Shown here: one piece after another, positions 1-8,800 of the stretch | How the letters are laid out: each line of letters starts with the position of its first letter | Position numbering within the stretch: position 1 is the stretch's first letter | From: Nocardia alba NBRC 108234 | GTDB taxonomy: Bacteria > Actinomycetota > Actinomycetes > Mycobacteriales > Mycobacteriaceae | Assembly: GCF_001612665.1 (NCBI RefSeq) | Contig: NZ_BDAX01000021.1 | Coordinates: 167,955-231,954 of the forward strand | Length of the DNA stretch: 64,000 bases | Direction: 5' to 3' | The notes under the pieces: model-generated | Databases searched by the model: none | The model's input: the letters and a program-made list of their open reading frames with translations, nothing else | Told to the model about the DNA's origin: nothing | Position numbers and translations under genes: made by a program

Positions 1-246
1 CGACACTGATCGCGGACCAACGGCTACGACTATCCGCGGGTCTACGACGAACTCGCGCAATTATGGATTATCGGCTACATCCCACGCCGCGGCACCCGCG
101 ACAAGGTGACCACCGGCCGCTGGATTGTCGAACAAACACTGGCCTTCCTGCACCAATACCGGCGGTTGGTCATCCGTTGGGAACGCCGCACTGACATCCA
201 CCAAGGATTTCCTCGACCTCACCGCTGCGCTGACTGCTGGCGATGA
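1..246 (+). pseudogene. IS5-family transposase C-terminal remnant
   Basis: One frame reads GYDYPRVYDELAQLW, then a Gly-Arg-Trp-Ile-Val-Glu-Gln-Thr-Leu segment and RRLVIRWERRTDIHQGF, the usual C-terminal signature of IS5/IS427-type DDE transposases (catalytic Glu in the RWxVExT motif). The gene runs in from outside the window. Three small indels are apparent: one before the GYDY motif near base 30, an extra C near base 210 and a lost base near 234, so the last dozen residues before the Trp-Arg stop are out of frame with the family consensus. I see no clear terminal inverted repeat. It is a decayed insertion-sequence end marking the left edge of the tail-gene block. Confidence 0.7.
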
Positions 247-374
247 CTCAGTAATTGAACTGATAGGTGCTCTTAGGCGCAAGATTCCGCGCGCTATAGG
301 AGGAGAGTTTCTTTTAGTGTAGCGGATCTATTCACTGCGAGTTTCTCTAAAATATTAGCTATAGGAGCATCGGC

Positions 375-2507
375 GTGACCGGCATAAATAGATGTAACTG
401 TCATATAAGTCGGGAATCAGCGAATCTGTGTACTCACCCTGGCGGCGTATCGAAAGCTATTCCAGAATCGTCATTTGATGTTCCAAGCGTGTTCGAAGAC
501 GATGTCAACGACTATATTCGTACGAGAACCCAATCGAATAGAAGAACAAGGGCGAATCTTCCAGGCAGTATCGACCATCAGATTACGCTCCTCCACGCCA
601 TCTTGGGAAGCCCAGAGGGGGAAGCGCCGTCTACGTTCAATGATCTGAATTCAGCGGCGGACTACAAGAAGAGCATAGTAGCCGTCCTCTCTCAGATTAC
701 TGGTCTGACGTACCCTATTCCCAGGGATCGCGACTCCCTTGTAGCAGTTCTGAATGATCAACGTAATAAGAATGCGTACGATATTGCGAAACGTGGCCAA
801 ATCAATGAACTGATCAGGCTAACCGTAAAATATATTCAGTATCGAGATACTGGCCCGAAGCGATTTCCTCAACTTCTTGGCGAAGAGGTGGGGATGAAGT
901 TCGCGCGCTTGCGAATGAAGCAGATGGGTGCGCGTATTATCTATGAGGGTGAGGGAGCCAACGCTCTTGATCTGGTCGCCGTATTGGACGGCCGCTTAAT
1001 TGTGGTCGAGGCTAAAGGCGGCTCGGGCAAGACTGATTTTGCCTGGGTTCGTGATGAGAAAAACCAGTGGCATTATGTGAAGCAGGGTTCCAGGCTGTAT
1101 CTTGAGTACAAGCTCGCGCAAGACTATAAATTCCAAAGAGCGTTGGCCAATGACCCCGAGCTTTCACATATTCTGGTGTCGCTGTGGCGAAAGGAAGCGA
1201 ATGTTGAATATTACTTGGCTGAAGCTCCTTATAAGAGTAAGCCCGTACGCGGATTCAAGGTATTAGGCGAGCCCAAATGGTCCAGATTTGATATCGGTGA
1301 CGACCCGGTTGGGTTCTTCAGGCCGCCGCGCGGAGGCGCAAGTGAGCCAAAACCGGCGGTTCCGCCCAAAAAGGCTCCTAGTTCGACTCCAACAACTGCC
1401 AATGCTATCGCCGGAGTGACCCTGGGTGGCTTGGGAGCTATCGCCGGCGTTGGCTTTGCCCTGCGTGATTCGCCCAAACCTAGCCCGGAAGTAGTTCAAG
1501 CTGCGGTAGTAGCACCTTTAACGGGGCAGTCGCCCGGTGACGGAGTTGTCCAACCTGAAAACGGCGCCCAGCCCGGTCAGTTCGTCGATGGAATTTTGCC
1601 AGGTTTGAAGGCGACTATCGCCGAGTTCTCCCGAATGGCGACTTCATTTACGAGCTACGTTCAGAATGGCCTTAATGATTTGGCTGTGATGGTCGGGGGT
1701 GCTGTTGCGGCGGCATCGGGGTTTGTTACCGATGTTATTGATTCGGCTGGGGCGCAGAAGATTATCGATGAGATCTCCGATGACTGGGCATTTGCGCAAG
1801 AGTTGCTGAATATTGCGATGTTGTTTTCGCCGGTGGGGACGGTGGCTGCGGCTATTTCGGCTGCGGTGCCGATTATTCAGTTGATCGTTGAGCATTGGGA
1901 TCAGATTCGTGCCGCGTTTGATTGGGTGTTGAAGAATGTTTTGACGCCGGTGGCTGAGTTCTTCATGACGGCGTTCAAGATTTATATAACGCCGTACCGC
2001 GCGGCGTTCAACGCGGTGATGGCTGGGTTCAATGGGATGGGTGGGGTTGTCGGTACCGCGGTTGGGACGGTGCGGTCGACGGTCGTGGGGATTGTGAAGG
2101 CGATCGGTCAGATTTTCCAGCGGCTCGAGATCAATATCGGATTCCCGGTCAATAAGTCGTTCGGGTTGAAGAGTATCGGTGATGCGATGGTGGATTGGGC
2201 TTCTGAGCGGATGGCCGACGGTGGCTTGGTGGGTGGGCAACGTGGGTCCGCGCCGCGTAGGGCATCCGGTATCGAGGTGATGGCCGTGATCGATCGGTCG
2301 GTGTTGCGTGCTGCCCAAGCTGAGGATCGCAAGATCGGGTACGCGTATCGGCCGCCGTTCCTGCACGACGGCGCGTTGCCTCGCACGGATAGCGGGCCCG
2401 GTCCGCGCACATTTGATGTCCGGGTCGCTGATGTCGATGCGGCGTTCGCGCAGATTCGGATATTGCAGGCCGTGCAGGATGCGCGGATCAGTCCGGTTGG
2501 CGTGTAG
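375..2507 (+). CDS. Nuclease-like N-terminus fused to tape-measure-like C-terminus (paralog 1)
   Basis: A 710-residue protein with a GTG start behind an ATAGGAG ribosome site. Residues 1-300 are AT-rich and hydrophilic. Near residue 199 an Asp in ALDLVAVLDG is followed by VVEAKGG (E212, K214), the D...ExK core expected of a PD-(D/E)XK nuclease fold. A Pro/Ser linker follows (about 320-400). The C-terminal half has the hydrophobic helices, EHWD motif (about 506) and MADGGLV motif (about 613) shared with the four following tape-measure-like paralogs. It lacks the GPGGPR...SNGEFVVNA motif kept by paralogs 3-5. I infer an effector module carried on a tape-measure scaffold; nuclease activity is predicted from motifs only. 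The drop in GC over the N-terminal part suggests it was acquired separately. Confidence 0.6.
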   Translation: MTGINRCNCHISRESANLCTHPGGVSKAIPESSFDVPSVFEDDVNDYIRTRTQSNRRTRANLPGSIDHQITLLHAILGSPEGEAPSTFNDLNSAADYKKSIVAVLSQITGLTYPIPRDRDSLVAVLNDQRNKNAYDIAKRGQINELIRLTVKYIQYRDTGPKRFPQLLGEEVGMKFARLRMKQMGARIIYEGEGANALDLVAVLDGRLIVVEAKGGSGKTDFAWVRDEKNQWHYVKQGSRLYLEYKLAQDYKFQRALANDPELSHILVSLWRKEANVEYYLAEAPYKSKPVRGFKVLGEPKWSRFDIGDDPVGFFRPPRGGASEPKPAVPPKKAPSSTPTTANAIAGVTLGGLGAIAGVGFALRDSPKPSPEVVQAAVVAPLTGQSPGDGVVQPENGAQPGQFVDGILPGLKATIAEFSRMATSFTSYVQNGLNDLAVMVGGAVAAASGFVTDVIDSAGAQKIIDEISDDWAFAQELLNIAMLFSPVGTVAAAISAAVPIIQLIVEHWDQIRAAFDWVLKNVLTPVAEFFMTAFKIYITPYRAAFNAVMAGFNGMGGVVGTAVGTVRSTVVGIVKAIGQIFQRLEINIGFPVNKSFGLKSIGDAMVDWASERMADGGLVGGQRGSAPRRASGIEVMAVIDRSVLRAAQAEDRKIGYAYRPPFLHDGALPRTDSGPGPRTFDVRVADVDAAFAQIRILQAVQDARISPVGV

Positions 2508-2586
2508 CCGGGTGATGGCTATTCGGCTGACTCGGCATTGACATGTAGACGTCGATAATTCACAAGAGATCGGAAGGTTGGAAACG

Positions 2587-4059
2587 ATGAGTGATTCGAA
2601 ACCGGAGGGTGTTCCGGACCCGTTGGCCGGCTTCGACATCGAGATCCATCCGGTCTCGTTGGACGGGCTCAACGATTCAACGGATCAGAGGCCGAAAAAG
2701 GTGGGCAATACGAAGGAGCCGAGCAAGAGCAGGAGTCCTTCGCGTCGGCCTTCCGCGTCCAGACCCGCTCGGCAGCAAAAGAATCCGCCCAAGGTCGATG
2801 ATCACCCAATGGGCACAAGCCCCACGGCTCGGCCGCCGAAGAAGCCGATTCAGCCGCGTGAGAGCGGCAAGCGAGAGCGTGGCGCTGCGCCGAAGTCGCC
2901 ACGTGGAGGTGGTCCGGGCGCGAAGCCGCCCGGTGTCGACCGGAAGCAGCCGGCCAAAGGCCAGAAACCGACGTCCGCGAGACCGGATAGGCCGGCGGCA
3001 CCGCCGAATAGGAGCAAGCCGGTCGACCTGGCGAAACGTCCACCTGCTAAGGCTCCGGCGGCCGGTAAACCAGGAGGCCCGAAGGGAAGCAAACCCAAGG
3101 GCGGCAAGGTCGACACCAAAGGGCTCAAGGATGAGGCGACCGCTCTCAAGAACCTCGGCGGCGCGTTCAAGGACAACCTCGCGGCCATCAAGAACCACAC
3201 GGGCGCCGGCAAGAAGATGGTCGGCAAGGTCGGCGGCGTCGCCAAGAACCTCAAGAAGCTGACCGGCGCGATTCGCACCGCGTCAACCGTGCAGAAGATC
3301 ATCGGCGGCGCGTCCAAGCTGTGGTCGGTGGCGCAGACCGCGTTGAACCTGGTGTGGAACGCGTCGCCGGTCGGCTGGTTCACCCTCGCCCTGGGGGCCG
3401 CGATTCTCGCGATCACGCTCATCGTCGAGCACTGGGACGAGATCAAGGCGGCGTTCAGTGTCGTCAAGGAGAAGGTGCTCGATCCGGTCGGTAGATTCTT
3501 CCAGGATCAGTTCGGCGAGGTCCTGAAGCCGTTCACCCACATCAGTACGGCCGTCTCCGGCGCGTTCAAGGCGTTGTGTTCGACCGTGGGTGGGGTGTTC
3601 CAGAAGATGGTGCACTACATCGCCGTGGTCGTCGGCAAGGTCGCCGATCTCCTCGGCGAGTTTCGGTGGTTCCCAGGCGTGGACGGCATCGCCGACGCCA
3701 TGTCCCAGTGGGCGCAGGCGCATATGGCAGACGGTGGTCTTGTCGGCGCGAGCCGCGCCAAGGCACCGGCCGGCCCGACCGATGAGATCGTCGTTGACGC
3801 CGGCAGCCCGAAGCGGGCGGTGATGGCCGCGGTCGACAGTGATCACCTGCGGGTAGCTGGCACCGATACGGGCCGGTCAGCGCTGAGTAAGAGTCCGCAT
3901 ATCGCCCCACTGCGCGGCGTGCGGCGAACCGGCGCGACAGTTCGCGCGATCGACCATTCGACCACCATCGCGCTGAACCGCGGGACCGACACCAGTTTCG
4001 TGCGATCGCGCGCCGTGCACGCGCAACGCGCGCTCACCTACGCGGGTGGGTCGCGCTAG
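2587..4059 (+). CDS. Tape-measure-like protein with basic disordered N-terminus (paralog 2)
   Basis: A 490-residue protein. The ATG at 2587 is preferred over an in-frame TTG nine bases upstream because GGAAGG lies at proper spacing. Residues 1-170 are Lys/Pro/Arg-rich and probably disordered, with no recognisable enzyme domain. Then come a helical region, a hydrophobic stretch ending in IVEHWDEIKAAF (about 278-290), VLDPVGRFFQDQF and MADGGLV (about 380). The C-terminus ends in IDHSTTIALN and AQRALTYAGGSR, close to the ends of paralogs 3 and 4. The SNGEFVVNA motif is missing. The family resemblance is to phage tape-measure C-termini. Its role as tape measure, scaffold or decoy cannot be told from sequence. 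Confidence 0.6.
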   Translation: MSDSKPEGVPDPLAGFDIEIHPVSLDGLNDSTDQRPKKVGNTKEPSKSRSPSRRPSASRPARQQKNPPKVDDHPMGTSPTARPPKKPIQPRESGKRERGAAPKSPRGGGPGAKPPGVDRKQPAKGQKPTSARPDRPAAPPNRSKPVDLAKRPPAKAPAAGKPGGPKGSKPKGGKVDTKGLKDEATALKNLGGAFKDNLAAIKNHTGAGKKMVGKVGGVAKNLKKLTGAIRTASTVQKIIGGASKLWSVAQTALNLVWNASPVGWFTLALGAAILAITLIVEHWDEIKAAFSVVKEKVLDPVGRFFQDQFGEVLKPFTHISTAVSGAFKALCSTVGGVFQKMVHYIAVVVGKVADLLGEFRWFPGVDGIADAMSQWAQAHMADGGLVGASRAKAPAGPTDEIVVDAGSPKRAVMAAVDSDHLRVAGTDTGRSALSKSPHIAPLRGVRRTGATVRAIDHSTTIALNRGTDTSFVRSRAVHAQRALTYAGGSR

Positions 4060-4096
4060 CCCAACCTTTCAGACACCTCAGGGAGTGGTTAGAACG

Positions 4097-5686
4097 ATGA
4101 GCAGTAAAGGCGACGCGCAGTTCGACGCCGCATTGCGCGCGGCGCTGGCCGCGAGCGATCCACTCGATGCCGGCGATAAGGGTAAGGGCGGCGCGACCAA
4201 GTCCGATGGGAAGGGTTCGGGGGAGTCGTCGAAAGCCGATGTGGCTCACTCCGATCATCCACGGGGCGGTCAGCCGAGCATCGAAAGGCGCGACGCACCA
4301 GCGCGATACGAGAAAGAGCGCCCCCCGGCTCCGACCGAACCGCCGAGGGGTGTGCGACCCACCGCTACACCACCGAGCCGGTCGGTCAAGCCGCGCAGGC
4401 CATCGAGGCCGCAGGGCAGACCTCGGGGCGGGCTCGGCTCGAAGGTGCGCGGCGGCGCCGGCCTGGCCGGTGGTCTGGCGATGGGGGCGATGGCGTCGGG
4501 AGTTGACTGGCGCCGAGCCGTCGCCGACCCGAAAGCCGCGCTGAGCGGGCTCGGTAGCGCCGCCCTCGCCCAGGGCAAGGACTATCTCGCCGGAATGGCT
4601 GATCCGGCGAATCTGTCGGACGCCGTCTCGCAGGTCAGGGACACGGCGGGTGGGGCGAGGGATAAAGCGTCGCCGGGCAAGTCCAATGACGCCAAACCGA
4701 TCACCGATGAGACCAAGGCGCTCAAGGATCGAACCTCAGCGCTGCGCGGCGACGTCAAGAACCTCGGCACGCACGCGGCGACCAGCCAGAAGATGACCGA
4801 GAACGTCGACAAATCGTCGAAGGGTTTCGACGATCTCGCCAAGGCGCACAAAGACTCAGCGGGTGCCCAGAAGAATGTCGAAGGCGCGTCGAACAAGTGG
4901 GACAAGTCCCAGGGCAAGCTCAACAAGGCCGTCGGCAAATCGGTGATCGGCAAGATCGTCGCGGCGATCGAGGTCGCGATTGTCGTGATCGGGCTGCTCA
5001 TCGAGCATTGGGACTCCGTGAAGAAGGCCTTCGACACGGTGAAGAAGAACGTGCTCGAACCAGTTGGCGACTACTTCAAGAAGGTGTTCGCCGCGTGCCT
5101 CGCGCCGTTCACGACGGTGATCGACGAGGTGAAAGACGCGCTCGGCAGCTTGGGGAGCGGGATCGGTGGCCTGTTCGCCGGGGTGGTCAACCAGGTGGCG
5201 GACATCGTCGCCGTGATCGGCTCGGTGGTCGCCAAGATCGAGTTCAGTCTTCCCGGTTGGCTCGGTGGCGCGACGCTCAGCCTGGCCGGGCTCGGTGGGG
5301 CGATGACGTCGTGGGCGGCGTCGGCGCGGATGGCCGATGGCGGCGTGGTGCGGGGGCCAGGTGGTCCGCGCGAGGACCGGGTGCCGGTGCTGGCTTCCAA
5401 CGGCGAGTTCGTGGTCAACGCCGCGGCGACGGCTCGCTACGGGCCACTGTTGGAATCGATCAACAAAGACACTCTCAATGTCGGCGGGCGAGACGCGCAA
5501 GTTGTTGCCTCATTGGGCCTTTCGCGCGTCAAACCGGCGCGAGCGCTGCCCGATGTGGCGACCACGCACCGATTCGATCGGTCGACCACGATCAACCTCA
5601 CGACGACGCAGCACGACGGCGCCTACCTGCGTTCGAAAGCCGTGGCCGCGCAACGAGATATCACCTACGCGGCTGGACGGCGGTAA
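4097..5686 (+). CDS. Tape-measure-like protein (paralog 3)
   Basis: A 529-residue protein whose ATG follows the preceding stop by about 40 bases. The first 200 residues are Gly/Lys/Pro/Ser-rich low complexity. Residues 210-300 form a helical Lys-rich segment (TKALKDRTSALRGDVKN) and hydrophobic helices with LIEHWDSVKKAFDTVKKNVL (EHWD at about 303). The diagnostic tape-measure motif MADGGVVRGPGGPREDRVPV with SNGEFVVNAAAT begins near residue 412. The C-terminus reads FDRSTTINLTT and AQRDITYAAGRR. This is the most canonical of the five tandem copies and shows best that they belong with siphovirus tape measures, although 529 residues would be short for one. Confidence 0.65.
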   Translation: MSSKGDAQFDAALRAALAASDPLDAGDKGKGGATKSDGKGSGESSKADVAHSDHPRGGQPSIERRDAPARYEKERPPAPTEPPRGVRPTATPPSRSVKPRRPSRPQGRPRGGLGSKVRGGAGLAGGLAMGAMASGVDWRRAVADPKAALSGLGSAALAQGKDYLAGMADPANLSDAVSQVRDTAGGARDKASPGKSNDAKPITDETKALKDRTSALRGDVKNLGTHAATSQKMTENVDKSSKGFDDLAKAHKDSAGAQKNVEGASNKWDKSQGKLNKAVGKSVIGKIVAAIEVAIVVIGLLIEHWDSVKKAFDTVKKNVLEPVGDYFKKVFAACLAPFTTVIDEVKDALGSLGSGIGGLFAGVVNQVADIVAVIGSVVAKIEFSLPGWLGGATLSLAGLGGAMTSWAASARMADGGVVRGPGGPREDRVPVLASNGEFVVNAAATARYGPLLESINKDTLNVGGRDAQVVASLGLSRVKPARALPDVATTHRFDRSTTINLTTTQHDGAYLRSKAVAAQRDITYAAGRR

Positions 5687-5717
5687 GTCGCGGCGACGCA
5701 CGACCAAGGAGTAGACG

Positions 5718-7136
5718 ATGGACCGATCCCGGCCCGAAGACGACCTCGACGCGGACGAAGAAGAACTCGACGATCTCGATCCCGGGGAAGACGAACTCGA
5801 AGACGACGGCGACGACTCGGCCGAGGACGACGGTGGTGTGGCGGCGGCTGGTGGCGTCGCCGGCGCCGCCGCGCTTGCCGCAGCGGCGCCGATGGGTATG
5901 CGGGCACGTCAACAGCAGTCCCCCGGGGGCGTGGCCAAGTCGACAGCCAAACCCGCTCAGCCGGTTGGGAAACCGGGGGCCGCGCGTCCGGCACCGGGGG
6001 GCAAACGGCCCGGCGGAAAACAACCAGCCGGAGCCGCCGGACCGCGGGCACAGAAGAAGCCCCCTGGCAAGGGCGGCCCTGCGGAGAAGGGCCAGGGCGA
6101 CGATGCCAAGGCGATAGCGACCGCGCAGCAGGAACTCGACGCCGCGCAGAAGGCCAGCGATGCCCTCGAGACCCCGCACACCACGGCGACGAAGAAGCTG
6201 GTCGACTCGGCGAAGGCCGCCGCGATCGGCATGTCGCCCCTCACCGCCGCGGTCAAGCACTCGAGCGGCGATCACAAGAACGCCGCGAAGGACCACGGCG
6301 AGCACGAGAAGCAGCAAGGCGAGCTGGACAAGGCCCTGAGCGAGGGCGGTCTCGGCATGATCATGAAGATCGTCGACGACCTCAAGCCATGGATCGACAA
6401 GATCATGAACTGGCTGAACAAGCTCAAAGACGCACTGGTCAAGGCGTTCGAGAAGGCTCTCAAACCGGTCATCAACTTCTTCGAGAAGGTATGGAGCCAA
6501 ACGGTTGTCCCGGCGTTCAAGAAGACCGTCCAGGTGGTCTCGGGAGCGTTCAAATCCGTCGGCGAAGTCGTCGGCAAGGTCTTCGATGCCCTGAAACGGG
6601 CGTGCGCGACCGTACTCAAAGCCGTTGGCGAGGTACTGAAGAAGCTCGACTTCACCATTCCCAGCTGGGTTCCCGTCGTCGGCGGAAGCAGTCTCGGCCT
6701 GGCCAAGATCGGCGACACGCTGATCGAATGGTCGACCAAGATGCGCGATGGTGGCCTGGTCCGTGGACCGGGCGGACCGCGCGAGGACGCGGTCCCGGTG
6801 CTGATGTCCAACGGTGAGTTCGTCGTCAACGCGGCCGCCACCGCCAAGCACCGCAGTGTGCTCGAGGCGATCAACAACGAATCCAGGTCGACCACCGGGT
6901 TCGGCTACGCGGCCACCGCGCGCTCATTGCCTGCGACCGCGGGCGCCCAAGCCCGGGCACTGGCCCTCGCCGACCGCCCCCAACTGGCGATCGTCAGCCC
7001 GATCGCGCCGAGCGGCGATCGCCTCGACCGCTCCCTCTCGGTCAACATCAGCGCGCCGACGTCCGGTCACGCGCATACGCACGACACCGCGCTGGCAGCC
7101 CGAAAGGCATTGACCTACGCCGCGGTTCGGCGTTGA
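5718..7136 (+). CDS. Tape-measure-like protein with acidic N-terminus (paralog 4)
   Basis: A 472-residue protein. The first 40 residues are almost entirely Asp/Glu (for example EDDLDADEEELDDLD), followed by an Ala/Pro/Gly/Lys-rich stretch to about residue 125. An amphipathic helical region (about 130-320) lacks the hydrophobic EHWD segment of its neighbours. MRDGGLVRGPGGPREDAVPV and SNGEFVVNAAAT start near residue 342, and the end is KALTYAAVRR. The strong charge contrast with the basic N-termini of paralogs 2 and 3 could allow pairing between copies, but that is speculation. No toxin domain is visible. Confidence 0.6.
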   Translation: MDRSRPEDDLDADEEELDDLDPGEDELEDDGDDSAEDDGGVAAAGGVAGAAALAAAAPMGMRARQQQSPGGVAKSTAKPAQPVGKPGAARPAPGGKRPGGKQPAGAAGPRAQKKPPGKGGPAEKGQGDDAKAIATAQQELDAAQKASDALETPHTTATKKLVDSAKAAAIGMSPLTAAVKHSSGDHKNAAKDHGEHEKQQGELDKALSEGGLGMIMKIVDDLKPWIDKIMNWLNKLKDALVKAFEKALKPVINFFEKVWSQTVVPAFKKTVQVVSGAFKSVGEVVGKVFDALKRACATVLKAVGEVLKKLDFTIPSWVPVVGGSSLGLAKIGDTLIEWSTKMRDGGLVRGPGGPREDAVPVLMSNGEFVVNAAATAKHRSVLEAINNESRSTTGFGYAATARSLPATAGAQARALALADRPQLAIVSPIAPSGDRLDRSLSVNISAPTSGHAHTHDTALAARKALTYAAVRR

Positions 7137-7187
7137 TATCCTTGGTGCGAGCTCAGGATCGCGACGACTCTGGAATTAAGGATTGAT

Positions 7188-7499
7188 ATGGAGTTCAAGG
7201 CGCTCTGCAACATGGTGCAGGCTTCATATTTTGATGGCGTCGAACGAATTCGCCGACTTCCTACGGAGTCGTATATTCCGACGAAATGCTACAGCGAGGT
7301 TCTCGACGCCTACATTGCTGACGGATGGCGTGTCGTATACGGATACGATGGTCCTGATGCGGGTATCGATTACAACCGCACTCACCTGAAGCGCGGGAAG
7401 CGAATTCTCAGATTCAGCTGGTGGCCCGATGAAGGAGGTCGTGTGGCCGGCTCCAAGAGTGATATCGAGGAGATTTCCCGGTATATTCGCGACCGCTGA
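7188..7499 (+). CDS. Small hypothetical protein, candidate immunity gene
   Basis: A 103-residue soluble protein I do not recognise. It lies about 50 bases after the fourth tape-measure-like gene and opens a run of three small genes that interrupts the paralog array. It has no signal peptide or membrane segment, and its C-terminal half carries many charged residues (RGKRILRFSWWPDEGG). Size, solubility and position fit an immunity protein against a neighbouring effector, but this is contextual inference only. Confidence 0.5.
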   Translation: MEFKALCNMVQASYFDGVERIRRLPTESYIPTKCYSEVLDAYIADGWRVVYGYDGPDAGIDYNRTHLKRGKRILRFSWWPDEGGRVAGSKSDIEEISRYIRDR

Positions 7500-7569
7500 G
7501 TCAGTCGCTGCGGGTACGTTGGGCCGTCGGCCCTCTCAACTAGTTCGGGAGTCGTGTCAGTTGGAGAAC

Positions 7570-8046
7570 ATGCAGCTTGCCGCTGAGTTGGCCGGAGAGA
7601 TGGTCGCGCAGGCGGTGCAGTGGGTTTCAGAGGGCACGGCCGGCCCGTTCCTTGCCTACCTGGGCAAGAGCGATGCTCGAGTGACGTTGGTTGATCTCAC
7701 GCAGGGTGGTGACGAGTCGCCGCTGGACTACGGTCGCGGTCTCATGGTCGTCAGGTCAGCCGCCCGCGGTGTCATGGTCTACGACGGAGCTATCTCCAAC
7801 AGCGATGGTGAGCAGTTCGATGCCCTGATCGGCGAGGTCTACGAATTTCAGCATGGTGACGGCTCGTTCGACGTGTTGGTGCCCTACCGGCCGGTGAGCC
7901 CGTCGCAGAGCTTCGGTGTCTACGCATTGATGCTCAACGACCCCGACGGCCAACCGGTCAGCGATGAGATTCTCGATGCCTTCCTGCTGGGTACCCGCCG
8001 CGATGCTGATGCCGGCGAGTTCCTGCGCCAGCATCAGCTGCGGTAA
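7570..8046 (+). CDS. Hypothetical acidic protein, candidate immunity gene
   Basis: About 158 residues from the ATG chosen here. An in-frame TTG three codons earlier and open sequence back to 7429 make the start uncertain; a weak GGAG precedes the ATG. The protein is acidic and predicted alpha/beta (ARVTLVDLTQGGDESPLDYG, FDVLVPYRPVSPSQSFGVYA). No family is recognised. It is the second of three small genes between tape-measure-like paralogs 4 and 5, and it is transcribed with them. Confidence 0.45.
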   Translation: MQLAAELAGEMVAQAVQWVSEGTAGPFLAYLGKSDARVTLVDLTQGGDESPLDYGRGLMVVRSAARGVMVYDGAISNSDGEQFDALIGEVYEFQHGDGSFDVLVPYRPVSPSQSFGVYALMLNDPDGQPVSDEILDAFLLGTRRDADAGEFLRQHQLR

Positions 8047-8074
8047 CTGTCAGTAACTAACGTGAGGAACCGGC

Positions 8075-8644
8075 ATGGGTAGCTACCGCAAGGCGACCAA
8101 GGCGGAGCTTCGCCGGCGGGAAGTGGATCAGCGGGATCCGGCGTGGCTGGCATGGCTGGCCGAGATGGATCCCGCGCTCGAGACGTTCTTCGCTGAAGAT
8201 GTGACAGATATGCCAAGTGATCCATTCAGCGCGGACGGTGTGGCAACGGCCGAACTAGCTGCGATAGCGCGATTTTCCTCAGTAGAGGCAGTACTGGCCC
8301 CGGAGAACGCTGCAGCGGCTGATCGGTTTCAACGCTACTTCGGTGAGGCATTTGTCCGTAGCTTCGAAGGACGATGGATGAACGTTCGCGTCGCCGCCTC
8401 CGCATCGTTAGACGTCTTTTTTGATCGTCGCGGTTGCAGCCCGGTTGTCCGTTGCCCCTTCGCTGAGTTCTACGTCGACACGCTATCGCAGTTGCTTGGG
8501 GCAGTTCATTACCGTAATGGTGAAGAGTGGACGTGGGTTTACGGTCACTCCGTCAATGACTATGCCGAATGGCAGGTGGGCGGACGTTTGCCGATGGATA
8601 AATGGATCTCGTTGCAGGCAAAGAAGGCTCGGCGCGAGGCATAA
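8075..8644 (+). CDS. Hypothetical protein, candidate immunity gene
   Basis: A 189-residue soluble protein starting at ATG 30 bases after the previous gene, with GTGAGG upstream. The middle part (VEAVLAPENAAAADRFQRYF, GRWMNVRVAASASLDVFFD) looks like a mixed alpha/beta fold and the end is basic. I do not recognise the family. As the last of three orphan small genes immediately before the nuclease-type paralog 5, it is a reasonable candidate for that protein's immunity partner, although immunity genes more often follow their toxin. Confidence 0.5.
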   Translation: MGSYRKATKAELRRREVDQRDPAWLAWLAEMDPALETFFAEDVTDMPSDPFSADGVATAELAAIARFSSVEAVLAPENAAAADRFQRYFGEAFVRSFEGRWMNVRVAASASLDVFFDRRGCSPVVRCPFAEFYVDTLSQLLGAVHYRNGEEWTWVYGHSVNDYAEWQVGGRLPMDKWISLQAKKARREA

Positions 8645-8649
8645 TGTCT

Positions 8650-8694
8650 AGATAGATTCCCGCTCCGATCGGCAATGCTGCGGAGCGTCTATCT
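8650..8694 (+). terminator. Interrupted stem-loop after the small-gene run
   Basis: AGATAGA and CGCTCCG pair with the downstream CGGAGCG and TCTATCT around a 13-base loop, with a four-base bulge on the left arm. There is no U-run, so it may be an RNA-stabilising or attenuating hairpin rather than a full terminator. The remaining stretch to 8800 is AT-rich and shows only the ribosome site of the next gene. Confidence 0.35.
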
Positions 8695-8800
8695 GAGCAC
8701 TTGTAAATTCATCCCGGACGTTTTGCGTTCGGTCATTCTTTGCGCTTATCGCACGGAGTCTATTCGTTGTGCGCGCAGTAGGTAATGAGGAGGCCGGAAC

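Noticed and set aside
1644..2672. A 342-codon minus-strand frame
   Set aside because: It is antisense to the tape-measure-like gene, Arg/His/Pro-rich, with no supporting signals.
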